Shown: piece by piece, positions 12,401 to 22,600 of the stretch
Position numbering within the stretch: the first letter of the stretch is position 1
Layout of the letters: every line of letters starts with the position of its first letter
From: Tenebrio molitor
Lineage: Eukaryota; Arthropoda; Insecta; Coleoptera; Tenebrionidae
Reading direction: 5' to 3'
DNA: 64,000 nucleotides
NCBI RefSeq assembly: GCF_963966145.1
Contig: NC_091046.1
Span: 5,456,001-5,520,000 of the forward strand
The notes under the pieces: model-generated
Database searches by the model: none
Told to the model about the DNA's origin: nothing
Seen by the model: only the letters and a program-made list of their open reading frames with translations
Translations under genes and position numbers: made by a program

Positions 12401-14637
12401 TCGTCAATAACGTTTTGAATGGTACCCGTCAATGTCATATGGCCTAAGTGGATGTACTCGTTCATGAATTGCCCGTAATAAAGTTTTACTTCAGGTATCT
12501 TTGAAAAGTTCCTCTCTAATGCCATAAACCGTTTCTCTGCGATTTTTAGAGAGGTACCTAGCTTTGACAATTTGTCATTGAAAGTGAGTCTTACTTGGAA
12601 CCTGCCGTCCTTTGTTCTAGTCACGTTTTCTTCAAAATTGTTTTCATGGAATTTCTCAATTTTAGTGCGGGGTTTATTGCTGTCATTGTACCCTTCTAAC
12701 AACCAAAATTTCTCTACTTGCTTTTCAAGTGCCGCCGACGCGTTTGCATTCATATTACACAGGATGTTTTTATGACGGTCGCTGTCGGAAATTGTACTTG
12801 GACCTCCAATAATCCACCCGAATACCGTTTTCTGAAAGATTGGACCGGTACTTTCTGCTTTGAGTTGACCGACGCATAGTGTTTTCCAGAATATTTCGGC
12901 GCCTATCAAGAGGTCGATGGGTCTCGAAACATTGAATTCCTCATCTGCTAAGCGAATATTCTTGGGAATGCCAACATCTTTCTTTGAAAATGAATTTGAC
13001 GGAATGTTTTGTGCGATTGTTTTGGAGACAAGACAATGCAATTTTTCTTTGTAAGACGTGGCCAATGAATGTATTTCCACGTCTACCGAGTTTTTGATTG
13101 TTGAAATTGACTTTTCAAAACCCGTAACGGATAAGTTGATTGATTGCATCGCAAGACCTAGCCGTTTACAGGTAGATTGTAAAATGAAATTTGACTGCGA
13201 ACCGGCGTCTAGAAGAGCACGACACGGCTGCAGATTACCAAAACGATCTCGGACATTCACGATGACCGTTGACAACAGAACTTCGGATTGGGTTTTGCTT
13301 TGGTTGCAATTAATAACGGACGGTTGTGGCTCCGTGGTTACGCGTGTCGGAACGTACGGATGCAGCAACGTGTTATGTTTCTGGTGGCATAACTTGCAAC
13401 TCGCTGATTTGCAGTCCTTGGCCTCATGTGATGGGCGCAAGCAATTTTTGCAGAGTTTCATCCGTTTCACCTGTGACTCGCGATCCGCGATATGTAATCT
13501 TAGAAAGCCCGGGCAATTGTAGAGTGAATGCGACTTTTCGCAGAAATAACAAGAAAAATTGACCTTGTTGTCTTGCACGGCAAAACTTTTTGTAGAATTC
13601 TTGTTTCCTGCCTTCTGATCATTATCCCTTGTCGTTGGGACCGTTTTCGAAAGATTCTTGTTAATTTCGAGGGCTTCTAATAAATTACACCGCTGCGTCA
13701 AGTGAGTTATTAACTGCGCTTTCGATGGAGGTTCTGTTGTTTTGAGGGATTCTTCCCATTTGTGGCGTGATAGGGAATCTAACCGCGATGTGATTATGTG
13801 TATCAACAGCGGATCCCATGAAGTGGTGTTGATGTCTAACGAATTTAGAGCATCAAGATTCGTGTTTACCGTGTTTACCAAAAGTCTCAGAGAACGCGCT
13901 GAATCTTTTGAAACTTGCGGAAGATTGAAGAGATTGTTGACGTGATGCTGAACGATCAGCCGTTTGTTCTCGAATTGACTCCTTAGTGACGATAAGGCGG
14001 TCTCGTAGTTTTCTGCCGAAATCGGTAGTGCTTGGATAACTTCGAGAGCCTCTCCACGTAAACAGTTGCGTAATTGATGGAGTTTTTCCAAATTTCGGTT
14101 CTGGTAACGCGGGTCATCATGCACTAAAGCGCGAAACGTGTTAAAAAATGGTAACCATTCCGTATAATGCCCCGAGAACGGTTTTATGTCGATCGGTGCC
14201 AATTGAAGTAGGCTACTAATTGGACCTCGATTGGTCACATCACCCGTCGTATGTGATCTGCTTGTTGCCGCGATAGAACTGTTTGACTTGTTAACCGCGT
14301 CTTCGAGAGCCGCATAAAGATCGTAATACGAATCTTCGAAGTTTTGCCTGTTGTTCTCGTGCTCTAACTCATTGACTTGATCGTCGACTGCCTCTATCTC
14401 TGTTTGCACGTTGTCAAACTGTACTTTAATATTGGCGAAATCGCGAAGCCGAACTTGTATAGCGGAACTACTAGCATCGCCATTCCTCTCAAACCAATTT
14501 CTTACCCGACTTAATGAACTTACGATTCGTTCTCGCTTCGACAGTAACATGATTAACTGCGACTTTGTTGAATTGTCCTGACCCTCAACATCGTCAAGAT
14601 GAGGGTTCTCGTGGGTTTGCGAACGCGTGAGTACCAT
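9409..14637 (-). CDS. BEL/Pao gag-pol polyprotein
   Basis: One unbroken frame. An ATG at 14736 is possible, but the ATG at 14637 (MVLTRSQTHENP) is the likelier start because the 33 residues before it look like leader. Numbering below is from 14736. Residues 180-345 match the gag-like DUF1759 region. Three zinc knuckles lie at 396-458 (CYFCEKSHSLYNC, CKNCLRPSHEAKDC, CKLCHQKHNTLLH). The protease motif ALLDAGSQSNFI is at about 507-518, with DAG instead of the usual DSG. The reverse transcriptase has YVDD at 923-926. RNase H acidic residues are in FADASE (D1097), ELCAAL, WTDS and NPADIISR. Integrase has an HHCC finger (ending C1444 and C1447) and D1479, D1546 and E1597. A C-terminal integrase-associated domain follows. 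Gag and pol are fused in one frame without a frameshift, as usual for the group. Confidence 0.96.
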   Translation of the reverse strand: MVLTRSQTHENPHLDDVEGQDNSTKSQLIMLLSKRERIVSSLSRVRNWFERNGDASSSAIQVRLRDFANIKVQFDNVQTEIEAVDDQVNELEHENNRQNFEDSYYDLYAALEDAVNKSNSSIAATSRSHTTGDVTNRGPISSLLQLAPIDIKPFSGHYTEWLPFFNTFRALVHDDPRYQNRNLEKLHQLRNCLRGEALEVIQALPISAENYETALSSLRSQFENKRLIVQHHVNNLFNLPQVSKDSARSLRLLVNTVNTNLDALNSLDINTTSWDPLLIHIITSRLDSLSRHKWEESLKTTEPPSKAQLITHLTQRCNLLEALEINKNLSKTVPTTRDNDQKAGNKNSTKSFAVQDNKVNFSCYFCEKSHSLYNCPGFLRLHIADRESQVKRMKLCKNCLRPSHEAKDCKSASCKLCHQKHNTLLHPYVPTRVTTEPQPSVINCNQSKTQSEVLLSTVIVNVRDRFGNLQPCRALLDAGSQSNFILQSTCKRLGLAMQSINLSVTGFEKSISTIKNSVDVEIHSLATSYKEKLHCLVSKTIAQNIPSNSFSKKDVGIPKNIRLADEEFNVSRPIDLLIGAEIFWKTLCVGQLKAESTGPIFQKTVFGWIIGGPSTISDSDRHKNILCNMNANASAALEKQVEKFWLLEGYNDSNKPRTKIEKFHENNFEENVTRTKDGRFQVRLTFNDKLSKLGTSLKIAEKRFMALERNFSKIPEVKLYYGQFMNEYIHLGHMTLTGTIQNVIDDSSRCFLPHHAVFKSDGNADKIRVVFDGSARTSTGVSLNETLDAGPKILNDIFPILIKFRTFKYAFSADICKMYRQILIHPDDRRYQQILWRDHPAKPLGVYELNTVTYGLTSSPYAAIKCIKMLADAECQKHSKISETIHEDFYVDDVLTGANTLQETIQLRNDLVTILKGGCFGLSKWASNSPEILLDNTAGDSLVPLERKTTESKTLGLLWDTNRDCFRYSSRLPATKKVTKRSILSISSQIFDPLGLLSPVTVKAKMLMQELWSLKLGWDESVPTVLHSTWNEWRQELHLINQFEIPRYIFNHPSVTTEVHGFADASEKAYGGVIYIRTIQSDGKISVNILCAKSRVAPLKVTQLPRLELCAALLVSQLYKVIIKALKIDVSNTFFWTDSTISLAWIAAKSSSLKTFVSNRVAEIQELTDNCNWGYVPSASNPADIISRGSSAGQLVKNDMYWHGPTFLKCDERFWPKVPKTIPSGDAIPERKTRCLAVALPAKWDLLSKFSEFNKLCRILAWILRFKHNTVAKLTKKQDDIHHGCLSCVELNDARKIITRLVQESAFPDEINALKSNKSLKSNSKLLTLNAYIDKDGIICVGGRLNKNSLIRETQKHPYVIPKDHHVTQLIIRHYHNQNLHSGAQATLAAIRQQFWILNGRSAVRQVIRKCVPCFRVKPTSSKQIMGDLPSYRIEPSRVFEHTGLDYCGPIKINLNRGRGKPKISKSYIGVFICISSKAIHLELISDCSTESFLSALKRFVSRRGKPRYIHSDNAKTFVGAEAELQQMLKSTKFQTHVVNPLINDNITFCFIPPSAPHMGGLWESAVKSAKHHLKRVAGNALFSFEEMQTLLTQIEACLNSRPLTPLSSDPNDLNPLTPGHFLTGAPLNAIPEQDTTFTATNRLSRWQRVSQAQQHFWKRWSKEYLGHLQHRRKWKRSTPDVTINDLVIIREDNTPPVTWRMGRIIMTHPGTDGHVRVATIKTAAGVLKRPITKVCVLPTNE

Positions 14638-14931
14638 GATGATTGAAGATTTTTGAAATTGACTCAAAAAACGTGTAACTGACGAGCTACCTAACAATAG
14701 AATTGACCTAACATGAAATGCAGACTCGTAGCCCAAATTGAGGATTGCCTCGAACGCGTATGGGAAAGTGAAAAATGAGGAAAATTGGAGCTCACTTGCC
14801 TTAATGTGTTGCGATGTTCTCGATTTCTGGTTCCTGAAGACGCTGAATTCCCTGGTGGTTGAATGCGTGGAGTCGCTGCTGTGTGCTTTTGCCCGTGAGT
14901 TCTGGACACGACCACTTTTCTTGATTGATTC

Positions 14932-15031
14932 ACTTGTTGGATTGACGATACACTACCGAATCCTCACTTGTTGGATTGACGATACGCTACCGAATCCTGA
15001 CTTGTTGGATTGACGATACGCTACCGAATCC
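14932..15031. repeat. Three 34-bp tandem repeats in the BEL/Pao leader
   Basis: The unit ACTTGTTGGATTGACGATAC plus 14 more bases begins at 14932, 14966 and 15000 with one or two differences between copies. The third copy runs into the primer-binding site. The array lies in the untranslated leader between the 5' LTR and gag. Confidence 0.9.
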
Positions 15032-15045
15032 GGCTCGAAGGACCA
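15028..15045 (-). other. Primer-binding site complementary to tRNA-Tyr
   Basis: One base inside the 5' LTR, the minus strand reads TGGTCCTTCGAGCCGGAT. Its complement ATCCGGCTCGAAGGACCA matches the 3' end of insect tRNA-Tyr (acceptor strand TCGAAGG, discriminator A, then CCA) as I remember it. Confidence 0.8.
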
Positions 15046-15046
15046 A

Positions 15047-15317
15047 TGTTTTGTCACCGATGAGGATTTTCACCGGCGAATGTACTTTATTTGAGTCGGG
15101 AAATTGAAACTCGCTTTGCGCTGGTATTTGTTTATTTTCTGAACTACCGTCTGATCTGACTGAGTGCTGGGCTCGTAGTTCCCTCTCAACCTACCCTCTG
15201 GACCCAGGTAAAATACGCGCAGGTACCTCCCCTGCTCCGGGTAGGGTGAGAGAACGCTTTCACTTTTTTCCTAATTCGTAATGGTAAAACATAATTGTTT
15301 AATCCTAAGACTAAACA
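15047..15317 (-). repeat. 5' LTR of the BEL/Pao element
   Basis: The 271-bp partner of 8924-9194; it should carry the promoter. It ends within five bases of a MITE-B terminus at 15321. Confidence 0.95.
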
Positions 15318-15320
15318 ATA

Positions 15321-15526
15321 TCAGCTGTTCATTTAAATTTCTCGTCAAAGTTGGCGTTGAAGAGTCGATTGTGAACACACCACTGAGCATCGATTGCCGT
15401 TTAGGTATTTAAATCTAACCTCACTGTTTGCGTTGTTTGTGTTCTTGCTCTGCAGACAGACGAGTGGTGCGTTCACAATCGACTCTTCAACACCAACTTG
15501 GACGGAAAATTTAAATCAACACCCGA
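15321..15526. mobile_element. MITE-B copy 2
   Basis: Same family as 4296-4480. TA flanks at 15319-15320 and 15527-15528. The left end has two changes (TCAGCTGTTCATTTAAATTT). The BEL/Pao target duplication ATATC overlaps its left TA and first two bases, so the retrotransposon landed exactly at this MITE's edge. Confidence 0.85.
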
Positions 15527-15528
15527 TA

Positions 15529-16707
15529 GATGAATTACATTTATGAATCTAAATAGGAAATGGGCCAAGTATGTTTATTCATCCCTTGTGGGGCTTGAGG
15601 TCCATGAAGCAGAACTGTTACAAAAACACTGTAAAATTAAAATTATTCTTTTCTTTTACTTACATTTCATTTACGAAAGACACCTTTTCAGAATTGGACT
15701 CAAATTCAATCATTAGTTCTCAAAGTTTAAAGGTGATAAACTAATTTCAGTGGGTCCCTTATCCACCAAATCTTCGCGATCCACTAAATAATCCGTAAAA
15801 AAATTTTCAATGGAAACTCTTCCTTCCCCAGTCTGTATTACTGTTTTAACGGGAAGATTCCCAGTGTTACCAGAAATGAGTATGTACGTTATAAAACATT
15901 TTTCGTTTCTTCTTCAGTGATAATTGTCTCAGCTCTTTGAGGAGGCTTGTTTTTACTCCGTATCGTTTTTTCTCCATTTTTTTTGTGTTATCTGTAAACA
16001 ATAAACAAAACAAACAAAATGTAATAACAAAATACAAAAATTTCGACCTGTTTAGTGTTTACTAATTACACATTAAGAAGCAATAATTACCTACCAATTC
16101 AATTAGAAAATGTAAGTATAATGTAAATATCACGGTTTCGATGAATTTTGGATATTTTATCTAATCGTATTCGGTACTTACCCGTACCCTATCAAATTGA
16201 TTAAATAAATGACAAAGCAAACAACACAACACAAGAATAAAATCATTTCAATTGTCAAAAAATGTCGGCTGAAAGCACAGCCATTTTGTACATACGCACA
16301 ATACAATTCGTAAAATTATTTTGGGCTACACAATTTATAGATATACAGTGAGACTCTGAAATAAGTTCGGAAAAAATTGTAGAATATCCTTGACACAAAA
16401 TAATTCTACATAAATGACTTTTGGCGGTGAAATCAAAAGGATGAAAATTACCCCATATTCTTGTATTTTCGACGCCTATGAATGGGGAAAATTTGTCCGA
16501 ATTTGTTGCAATTAACTAATAAAGTCGCACTCGCAGGTGCAAGCACACTACTTTGTAAATGTTTCTATGGAAATGATCGTAAGGAGTAATGTCACGTGTG
16601 GACGTGTGCGACTGGCGGGTACTTTTTACCTTTGATTATTATTGTTGCTAAACTATCAGGATAATCAATTAATCACCTTTAATTCAGCAGCCTACTACCT
16701 AGCTCGT
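15529..16707. other. Intergenic with a possible coding relic at 15713-15913 (minus)
   Basis: Mostly AT-rich. On the minus strand 15713-15913 is open for about 66 codons without a starting ATG and reads like protein (ILISGNTGNLPVKTVIQTGE, then FFTDYLVDREDLVDKGP). Just upstream another frame gives RAETIITEEETKNV, as if frame was lost. I do not recognise a family; it could be an exon or a decayed transposon gene. Confidence 0.3.
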
Positions 16708-16878
16708 CACTCGTCAGTCTGCAGAGTAAAAACACCAACACACCAACAACGCAAAGAGTGAAGTTACTGGTTAGATTTAAACAGCTGAATGCTGATCCCA
16801 TATTGATCCTTGATCAGTAATCCGCGGTGCGTTCACAATCGACTCTTCAACGTCAAATTTAAGGAGAAATTTAAATGA
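16708..16878. mobile_element. MITE-B copy 3, degenerate
   Basis: The inner blocks CACTCGTCAGTCTGCAGAGT and GTGCGTTCACAATCGACTCT are present, but both outer GGGTGTTC ends are lost. Confidence 0.7.
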
Positions 16879-17067
16879 TATTTCATTAACATCTCTTTTA
16901 TAAAACACATTGTATAATTATTTGAATATTTAATTTCCAATTTCTATTTAGAAATTCAAATTATATGTAAGTAATTGTATGATGGAATAAAAACCATTAA
17001 TAAATAAATTCAAGAAGTCTTTGAATTCATACCTACAACTTATTCAACATCAAAAGTTTCAAAATTA

Positions 17068-17115
17068 TCGGGCGTTCAAATGAAATCCTGGGCTGGGAGG
17101 CGTTGGAAACCGACC
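17068..17115. mobile_element. Terminal fragment of the CCTGGGCTGGGA MITE family
   Basis: TA (17066-17067) is followed by TCGGGCGTTCAAATGAAATC and CTGGGCTGGGAGGCGTTGGA. The same end in inverse orientation closes the element at 31734-32085. No matching right end was found before the next element. Confidence 0.6.
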
Positions 17116-17279
17116 AATTAGATCAGCAAATAACAATCTTGCATTAGAGTAAAATCCCTGTTGAGTGTTAACACTTTATTTATTTTAATAGATATTTTTA
17201 ATTAAACATAATAACAATATACGCTTCATGTTCAACGTTTATTATTTTTAATAACTCAGTTAAGTAAATAATTTAAATA

Positions 17280-17794
17280 CACTGACCGGCACAATAAACG
17301 ACTCATTATGATTTCTTTTAAATGATCTTGAAATTATATTTGTGCTTATTTTTCTTTATGATAATTAAATTGGGATATTTTCAATGATCGGGAGTGCTAT
17401 GGTCACCATGGCAACCGAATGGTTTTGTTTAAATAAATAATTAGAAAATTTGAGCTACTTCCATGTTGTGTTTTTGTCGGTTGATTTACGTGTTAAAAGA
17501 TTTAATTTGACAATATGAGACACTAAGTCAAAATGCTGTTCAAATTTTGGCAATTTTGCATAACATAAATTTTTTTCTAAAAAATTACTTTAATTTTTTT
17601 TTCATTGTTAGCATTTTATTTGCTGTGTTTAATGTTATGTTTGTCCGATATTCTTTGGCAAAGAATAACTTAAATAACACTTATCAATACAACATGATAT
17701 CAAAAAAAATTTCTAAGACAATGAATTACTTAATTATATTAATAAAATTCAAAGTGTCAAAGTGTGTCAAAGTCGTTTTTTGTGCCGGTCAGTG
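17280..17794. mobile_element. MITE-A copy 2
   Basis: A 515-bp copy with TA at 17278-17279 and 17795-17796, ends CACTGACCGGCACA and TGTGCCGGTCAGTG. It is slightly longer than the other copies because of small internal insertions and carries the shared GGTCACCATGGCAACCGAAT core. Confidence 0.88.
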
Positions 17795-18139
17795 TATTTC
17801 CTTAAATTACATCATTTTTTCTAAGTGATTTACCAACGATTTTAGAATATTCTGAAAAAGGGAAATATTGCTTCAATATTTTAGAATGTTTTGTTTATTA
17901 GAAATATCATAGGTCCTTGAGTAAAAATGTTTCAAATATGAAGTATCAGATGGTTCTAAATTATTGAAAATCTACGATCAAGCTCAACAGGATCTTTCTG
18001 TAACTTAAAACAGAAAATAACAGTCGTGGAAAATTCAAGTCGTTACTGTTATTTGCTATCATTTAAAAGTAGCAAAGACCTGTCTACTCTTTTAACGGAA
18101 ATCTATTTTTAAATATCAACTAATTTTTATCTAATCTAG

Positions 18140-19193
18140 CAAGGCGGTCTCAAGTTACAGGCCAGGACACTGGCTGTGTTGCCACATTCCCTGGTAGGCC
18201 ATTCCATGACCTACGATGTTCCTAAAATTTCGAAACTAATTCGGCATTTAAAATAAATTTTGACAAGTCCTTGGTAAAATTCGTCAAATTGAATTAAAAA
18301 TGTCATTTAAGTGTTGCAACTCAAATTATGCGTCTTCTTCAAATTACGTACTGTCGCGAGCAAAAAAAACTGGTCGTCAAAATCATGCTTTGACGCAACG
18401 GAAAATGCTCCATTGTAAAACAGTCGTAAATATCATCATGTTGTATGACATTAGTTGTCATTTTTTTCTCATTTTTTTGACATGGGCATAATCAGGTAAG
18501 GAATTTTTTTAAATTTGTGCCAATCTAGCCAAATGTTGAAATGATATTGACGACCAGAATTTTTTGCCCGCGACAGTACATGTATTGTATTTAAGTTTCC
18601 ATCAAATGAGGAAACGAAGCCAATTTGGAAATAGAAGAGTGAAGAATTCGCATAAGGAGCCATGCGTGTGCTAAACATTTTAGGGAAACAGATATCAATG
18701 GGGACAAAATGAAACGACTCGTGCCAAATGCGGTGCCAATTACTTCTAATTACGAAGAAATTACACTTTGGCAAAAAATAATTAGCAAAATTAGTAATGA
18801 ATGACGACACAATTACTGGGGAAAATCTTTTGGCTTTAAAAACGAATATTGAAATGAGACTGGAAAGCAAGTTACGGGAATGGGGTGAGATTTAGGCAAT
18901 GGAGAGAACAAAATTGTTATATTTAAGTTGGAAATATTATCAGTAATGTGCACCGTTAGTATTCTATCTCCAAGGTGGTTTTAAACTATGTATTACAATG
19001 CGATAACGCATTTTTGAACTGTCGTAAAATTAGATAACTGATATTTGACAAATGCAAATACAATGACAGGTTTAGTGGATTTCGAATTTTTTCACTAAAT
19101 GTTGGTGAAGCAATGTTGCCAGACTGTGGTAGGCCATTCCATAGCACACTGGCTCTGATCAGTGTAATGGCCTGGTAAATGAAGATCGCCTTG
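18140..19193. mobile_element. Inverted-repeat element with 7-bp target duplication
   Basis: The left end CAAGGCGGTCTCAAGTTACA pairs imperfectly over about 35 bp with the reverse complement of the right end. AATCTAG directly flanks both sides (18133-18139 and 19194-19200). Just inside both ends is a direct repeat, GGTAGGCCATTCCAT. Another MITE (18351-18576) sits inside. No transposase domain was found; an interior minus-strand frame (18469-18870) resembles nothing known. The TSD length fits P-like or hAT-like elements. Confidence 0.72.
18351..18576. mobile_element. Nested TA-flanked MITE
   Basis: Ends CTGTCGCGAGCAAAAAAAAC (left) and, in reverse complement, CTGTCGCGGGCAAAAAATTC (right), with pairing continuing through TGGTCGTCAA. 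TA flanks at 18349-18350 and 18577-18578. Confidence 0.82.
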
Positions 19194-19204
19194 AATCTAG
19201 TCTA

Positions 19205-19380
19205 AAGGGTGTTTTTTTTTAATTTGGCGTCGAAGTAGGCGTTGGAGAGTCGATTGAGATCGCACCAGTCGTGTAAAAGCGTAAGATTTAACAGCTGATC
19301 CGTGATCCGTAACCTGTATAGTGCGTTCACAATCGACAGTCCAACGCCTACTTCGACGCCAAATTTAAAAAAACACCCGT
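19205..19380. mobile_element. MITE-B copy 4
   Basis: TA at 19203-19204 and 19381-19382. The arms carry GCGTCGAAGTAGGCGTTGGA and its near-perfect reverse complement. It is a diverged subfamily with a poly-T tract at the left end and lies 4 bp outside the 18140-19193 element's duplication. Confidence 0.82.
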
Positions 19381-19680
19381 TATACACACTAGAAAAAGTA
19401 AAAACAATTTTTGCTAAATGTGAATTTGACATTAAAACGCTTAATTTCAATATACCTACTTTCTCATGGGAGCTACTTATTAATACATTCTTGTGTTTTT
19501 AGATAATTCAAATTTCTTAGATTAAATTGTTTTAGAGAATGAACCCGCTCATTAAAAATTTCTAATTTGAATTAAGCAAAAACAAACTTTTCTGTTTCCG
19601 AATAATTTCATATTTGGCTGAACCTGACGTCACCAATTCCCGTTACTTGTGCAAAACAAGATCACACAAAACATTTCTTC

Positions 19681-22600
19681 TTAGTTGTTGGTAACTTGCG
19701 TAATCCTGTTCCTCGCCCGCGGATAAAGCTTGATGTGTCCCAAATCAGACAAATCTCTGTTTCTATCGACTGGCTTAAACTCAGTTCCAAAAGTAACCGG
19801 TGGCTTCTCCTTATTTACCAGAGCCACCGGAAGATTTCCAGGTTTCCAAGTTTCCGGAACCGAGACGACTTTCGACTTCTTCTTTTCCGAACTCTGCACT
19901 TTACGTTTTCTTCTGTAATAAAGAACTTCCCCAACAAGAGTCACCATTGCTAGAGCCAGTCCAAACAGAGTTGCTATAAACACCCCACCTAAAAATAAAA
20001 CAATCACAACCCCCTTCTTCCGTATTTTCCCCCGTTCCATACCTAAACTTTCGAGAGTTATCCCTTCGTTGTCATCTGTAGTGGGACAACTTCCCTTGGA
20101 CGAATGATTCCAATATTTGGCTTGCAGCTGCTCAAAGAATCGATCTTTTTGCAAGTTCAAGATCCTGAACAACAAATCTCCTCGCAGATCTTCTCACTCA
20201 ATTTGAAATACTTACGTTTTGCTGATCTCGTCTTGCAAGTGACTCCCTTGCTGCACAGCAACCGCGTAAGGCCTCTCAGCAAACACTTCACCGACTTCTG
20301 TAAGATTGCAGTTCTTGCTGATCTCATACTTAATCTCAGACGAATCGTGAATAAACGCAAAATCTGCATCTGTGTGTTCATCTACAATTCTAAACCCTTC
20401 TGAAGCGTTCTGGACAGGATTCGAGTCGTTTATTGCCAACAGAATGTGACCGTATTGTTCACGAATCGGATAGTCCCAAACGCGATACTGCGTATCATCT
20501 GTCGAAGCATTGAGAGTCAGCTCTTTCCACATTCTGGAAACACAATCAAAATTTGAACGGAATGGCGCAAGCTTCAGACCTGTATAAAGTGTCTTCGGCG
20601 TGCTTCATGTTGATGAAGTATTTGTGAGTGTCTGACTCTTTGACCACGGTGTAGTTGATTCTGGACTGTTTGGCAAGTTGCTCCAGGGACTGGACCGGAG
20701 TCTGGAAGACTCAATTTTGCATTTGGAGGATGTGCAAAAGGGGAGGAATTACTTGCATGCGTTCCACTGTCAAGAATGCGGCCAAGTTTGCAGTGAACGT
20801 GGCCAGCATCAGGACGACGAACAACCAATAAGCTGCGACCAAAGTGCGGCCTGAGAGGGCCTTCGGGGCTTCGCCCCCGCCTTGTGGGGTAAAGGAAGTC
20901 AGGGCGAACCAGAAGCTCTCCTTCAAGGTAAACTCTCTGCAAGATTGTGTTGCAATTACGTTCGAACGTAATGAGGTGTTAATCACCTGCAAGGATAAGG
21001 ATATGCCTCTTTGTTGTTCCTGGCACTGTACGGTGAATATTTATCAAGAAACCAGACCATAAATCCTGTCACGATTAGCGCCCCAACAATGCTCAGCCAC
21101 ACTTCCAGCTTGAGAACGGTCATAAACTTGAACAGCGACGTTTTCCGTACCGGTTTCCGCATCACTGGAAACTTACTCAAGTTGAGGAAAAAATGTGAAA
21201 CTGAACGCATTAGGTACCGATTGTTATGCCGGTCTGTTCGAAATATGGGGCGACGTAGTCGATTACTTCTTCACGATCTGCGGTCATGATGAGCGCCGTG
21301 ATGGCCAAGTCAGTCTCCTGCAAAATTCAAATGAACCCGAGAAGTACAACTTTGGGGGTAGTACCCCGGAGGCCAAATCTCCGACGACTCCGTCCCAAAC
21401 TCCGTTTCGCTTCTTCCCGAAAGTACCACTCTTGGGTTCGACAAACTCGTACTGAAATCCCATCAGTCGGGCCAGTTCGTCGGTGAAGTCCACGCAGTAC
21501 CCGGTCCAGAAGGTTTTGCCCGAAGAGTCGGTTTCTTTGTAGGACCACGGCAACGCCTACAAGAGATTGTTTGGACTGGAGAAAACTTGCACTGGAACGA
21601 CTTTACGTGGGTTATTCCTATCCGGAAGAAAGCTGTGATGGGGTTGATTTTCTTGCCCTCCAAGACTGTAACCCCCTTCTTAAAATTGTAGCTGGCGACT
21701 TTTTCACTACTTTCTCCAACACCAACTTCTATGCTTCCGTTGAAATCAACACGCAACGCATTGTTCTCCTTGACAACCAAGTGATTTTGGTCCACCTCTT
21801 GCCCGAGGAGTTCGTAAAACCTATTGGTGCTTTGCGCGTTGTAATGAGCATCTTCGCAGCTTAAATTAGTTGTAAGCTCCGAGTTCTCAGTAACCATCGC
21901 GTACAAAACTCTCTTTATGATGTCTGTCGCCAAAATGAGAAAGCTCTCTTGCAGACTGAAATCGTGGGGACATTCGCAGGTCTCGCTTTTGAGAAACATG
22001 CAGCAGATGCTCTTGTCCACATAGAGCAGATTAATCGGCAAGTTTTTGATCAGTTGTTTGTTGAAGTTGTCGTACTGGAAGTCCAGGAAAACCAAATTCC
22101 ATCTTTCCGGCAGCGTGACCAGATTCTCGTCGATGGCCTAAACTATTTCTGATCAAGTGCTAGAAGGGTTAGAAGGAAGAGTACCGTTTGGAAGAGTTCC
22201 TCCATGTTCGAGGTTGTCGCGACGATGGCGAAGTTATTGGGGATCGGTCTGATCGCCTTCAATCTGTTCGCAGTGGTCTTGTCCAGATTCTCCGATATTA
22301 CCATTCGCAGAAGAGTGGTGTCGATCCAGAAGTAGAGTGCTTCGTCGACTTCTACAATCAAGATTAAGTGAAAGCGTTGTCACACTCCTGGGACCTTACT
22401 GGATGGGTCGTCGAAAATCAGAGTGACGTCTGTAGAGTTTCTGTGTTCTAAGTATTGGTCCAGGAGGCGCAACGAAGGACTGATCGAGATGTCTATTCTG
22501 ACGTACGGAATACCAACATCTTGTGCTACTTTCTCGGCTTGGTCGCTCCCAGACCAAGTCAAATCCACGATCGTGGTGCCACCACTTGACAGACTCTCGC

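Larger units (their letters stand above)
8924..15317 (-). mobile_element. BEL/Pao LTR retrotransposon, complete
   Basis: A 6394-bp element lies in minus orientation. Its two 271-bp LTRs differ only at two adjacent bases near one end. It is bounded by a perfect 5-bp duplication, ATATC (8919-8923 and 15318-15322). LTRs start TG and end CA. Inside are a tRNA-type primer site, a 1742-codon gag-pol frame and a short 3' untranslated stretch (9195-9408). No envelope frame is present. The order protease, RT, RNase H, integrase and the Peptidase_A17/DUF1758/DUF1759-type sequence features are those of BEL/Pao. Near-identical LTRs and an open frame show a recent insertion. Confidence 0.96.
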
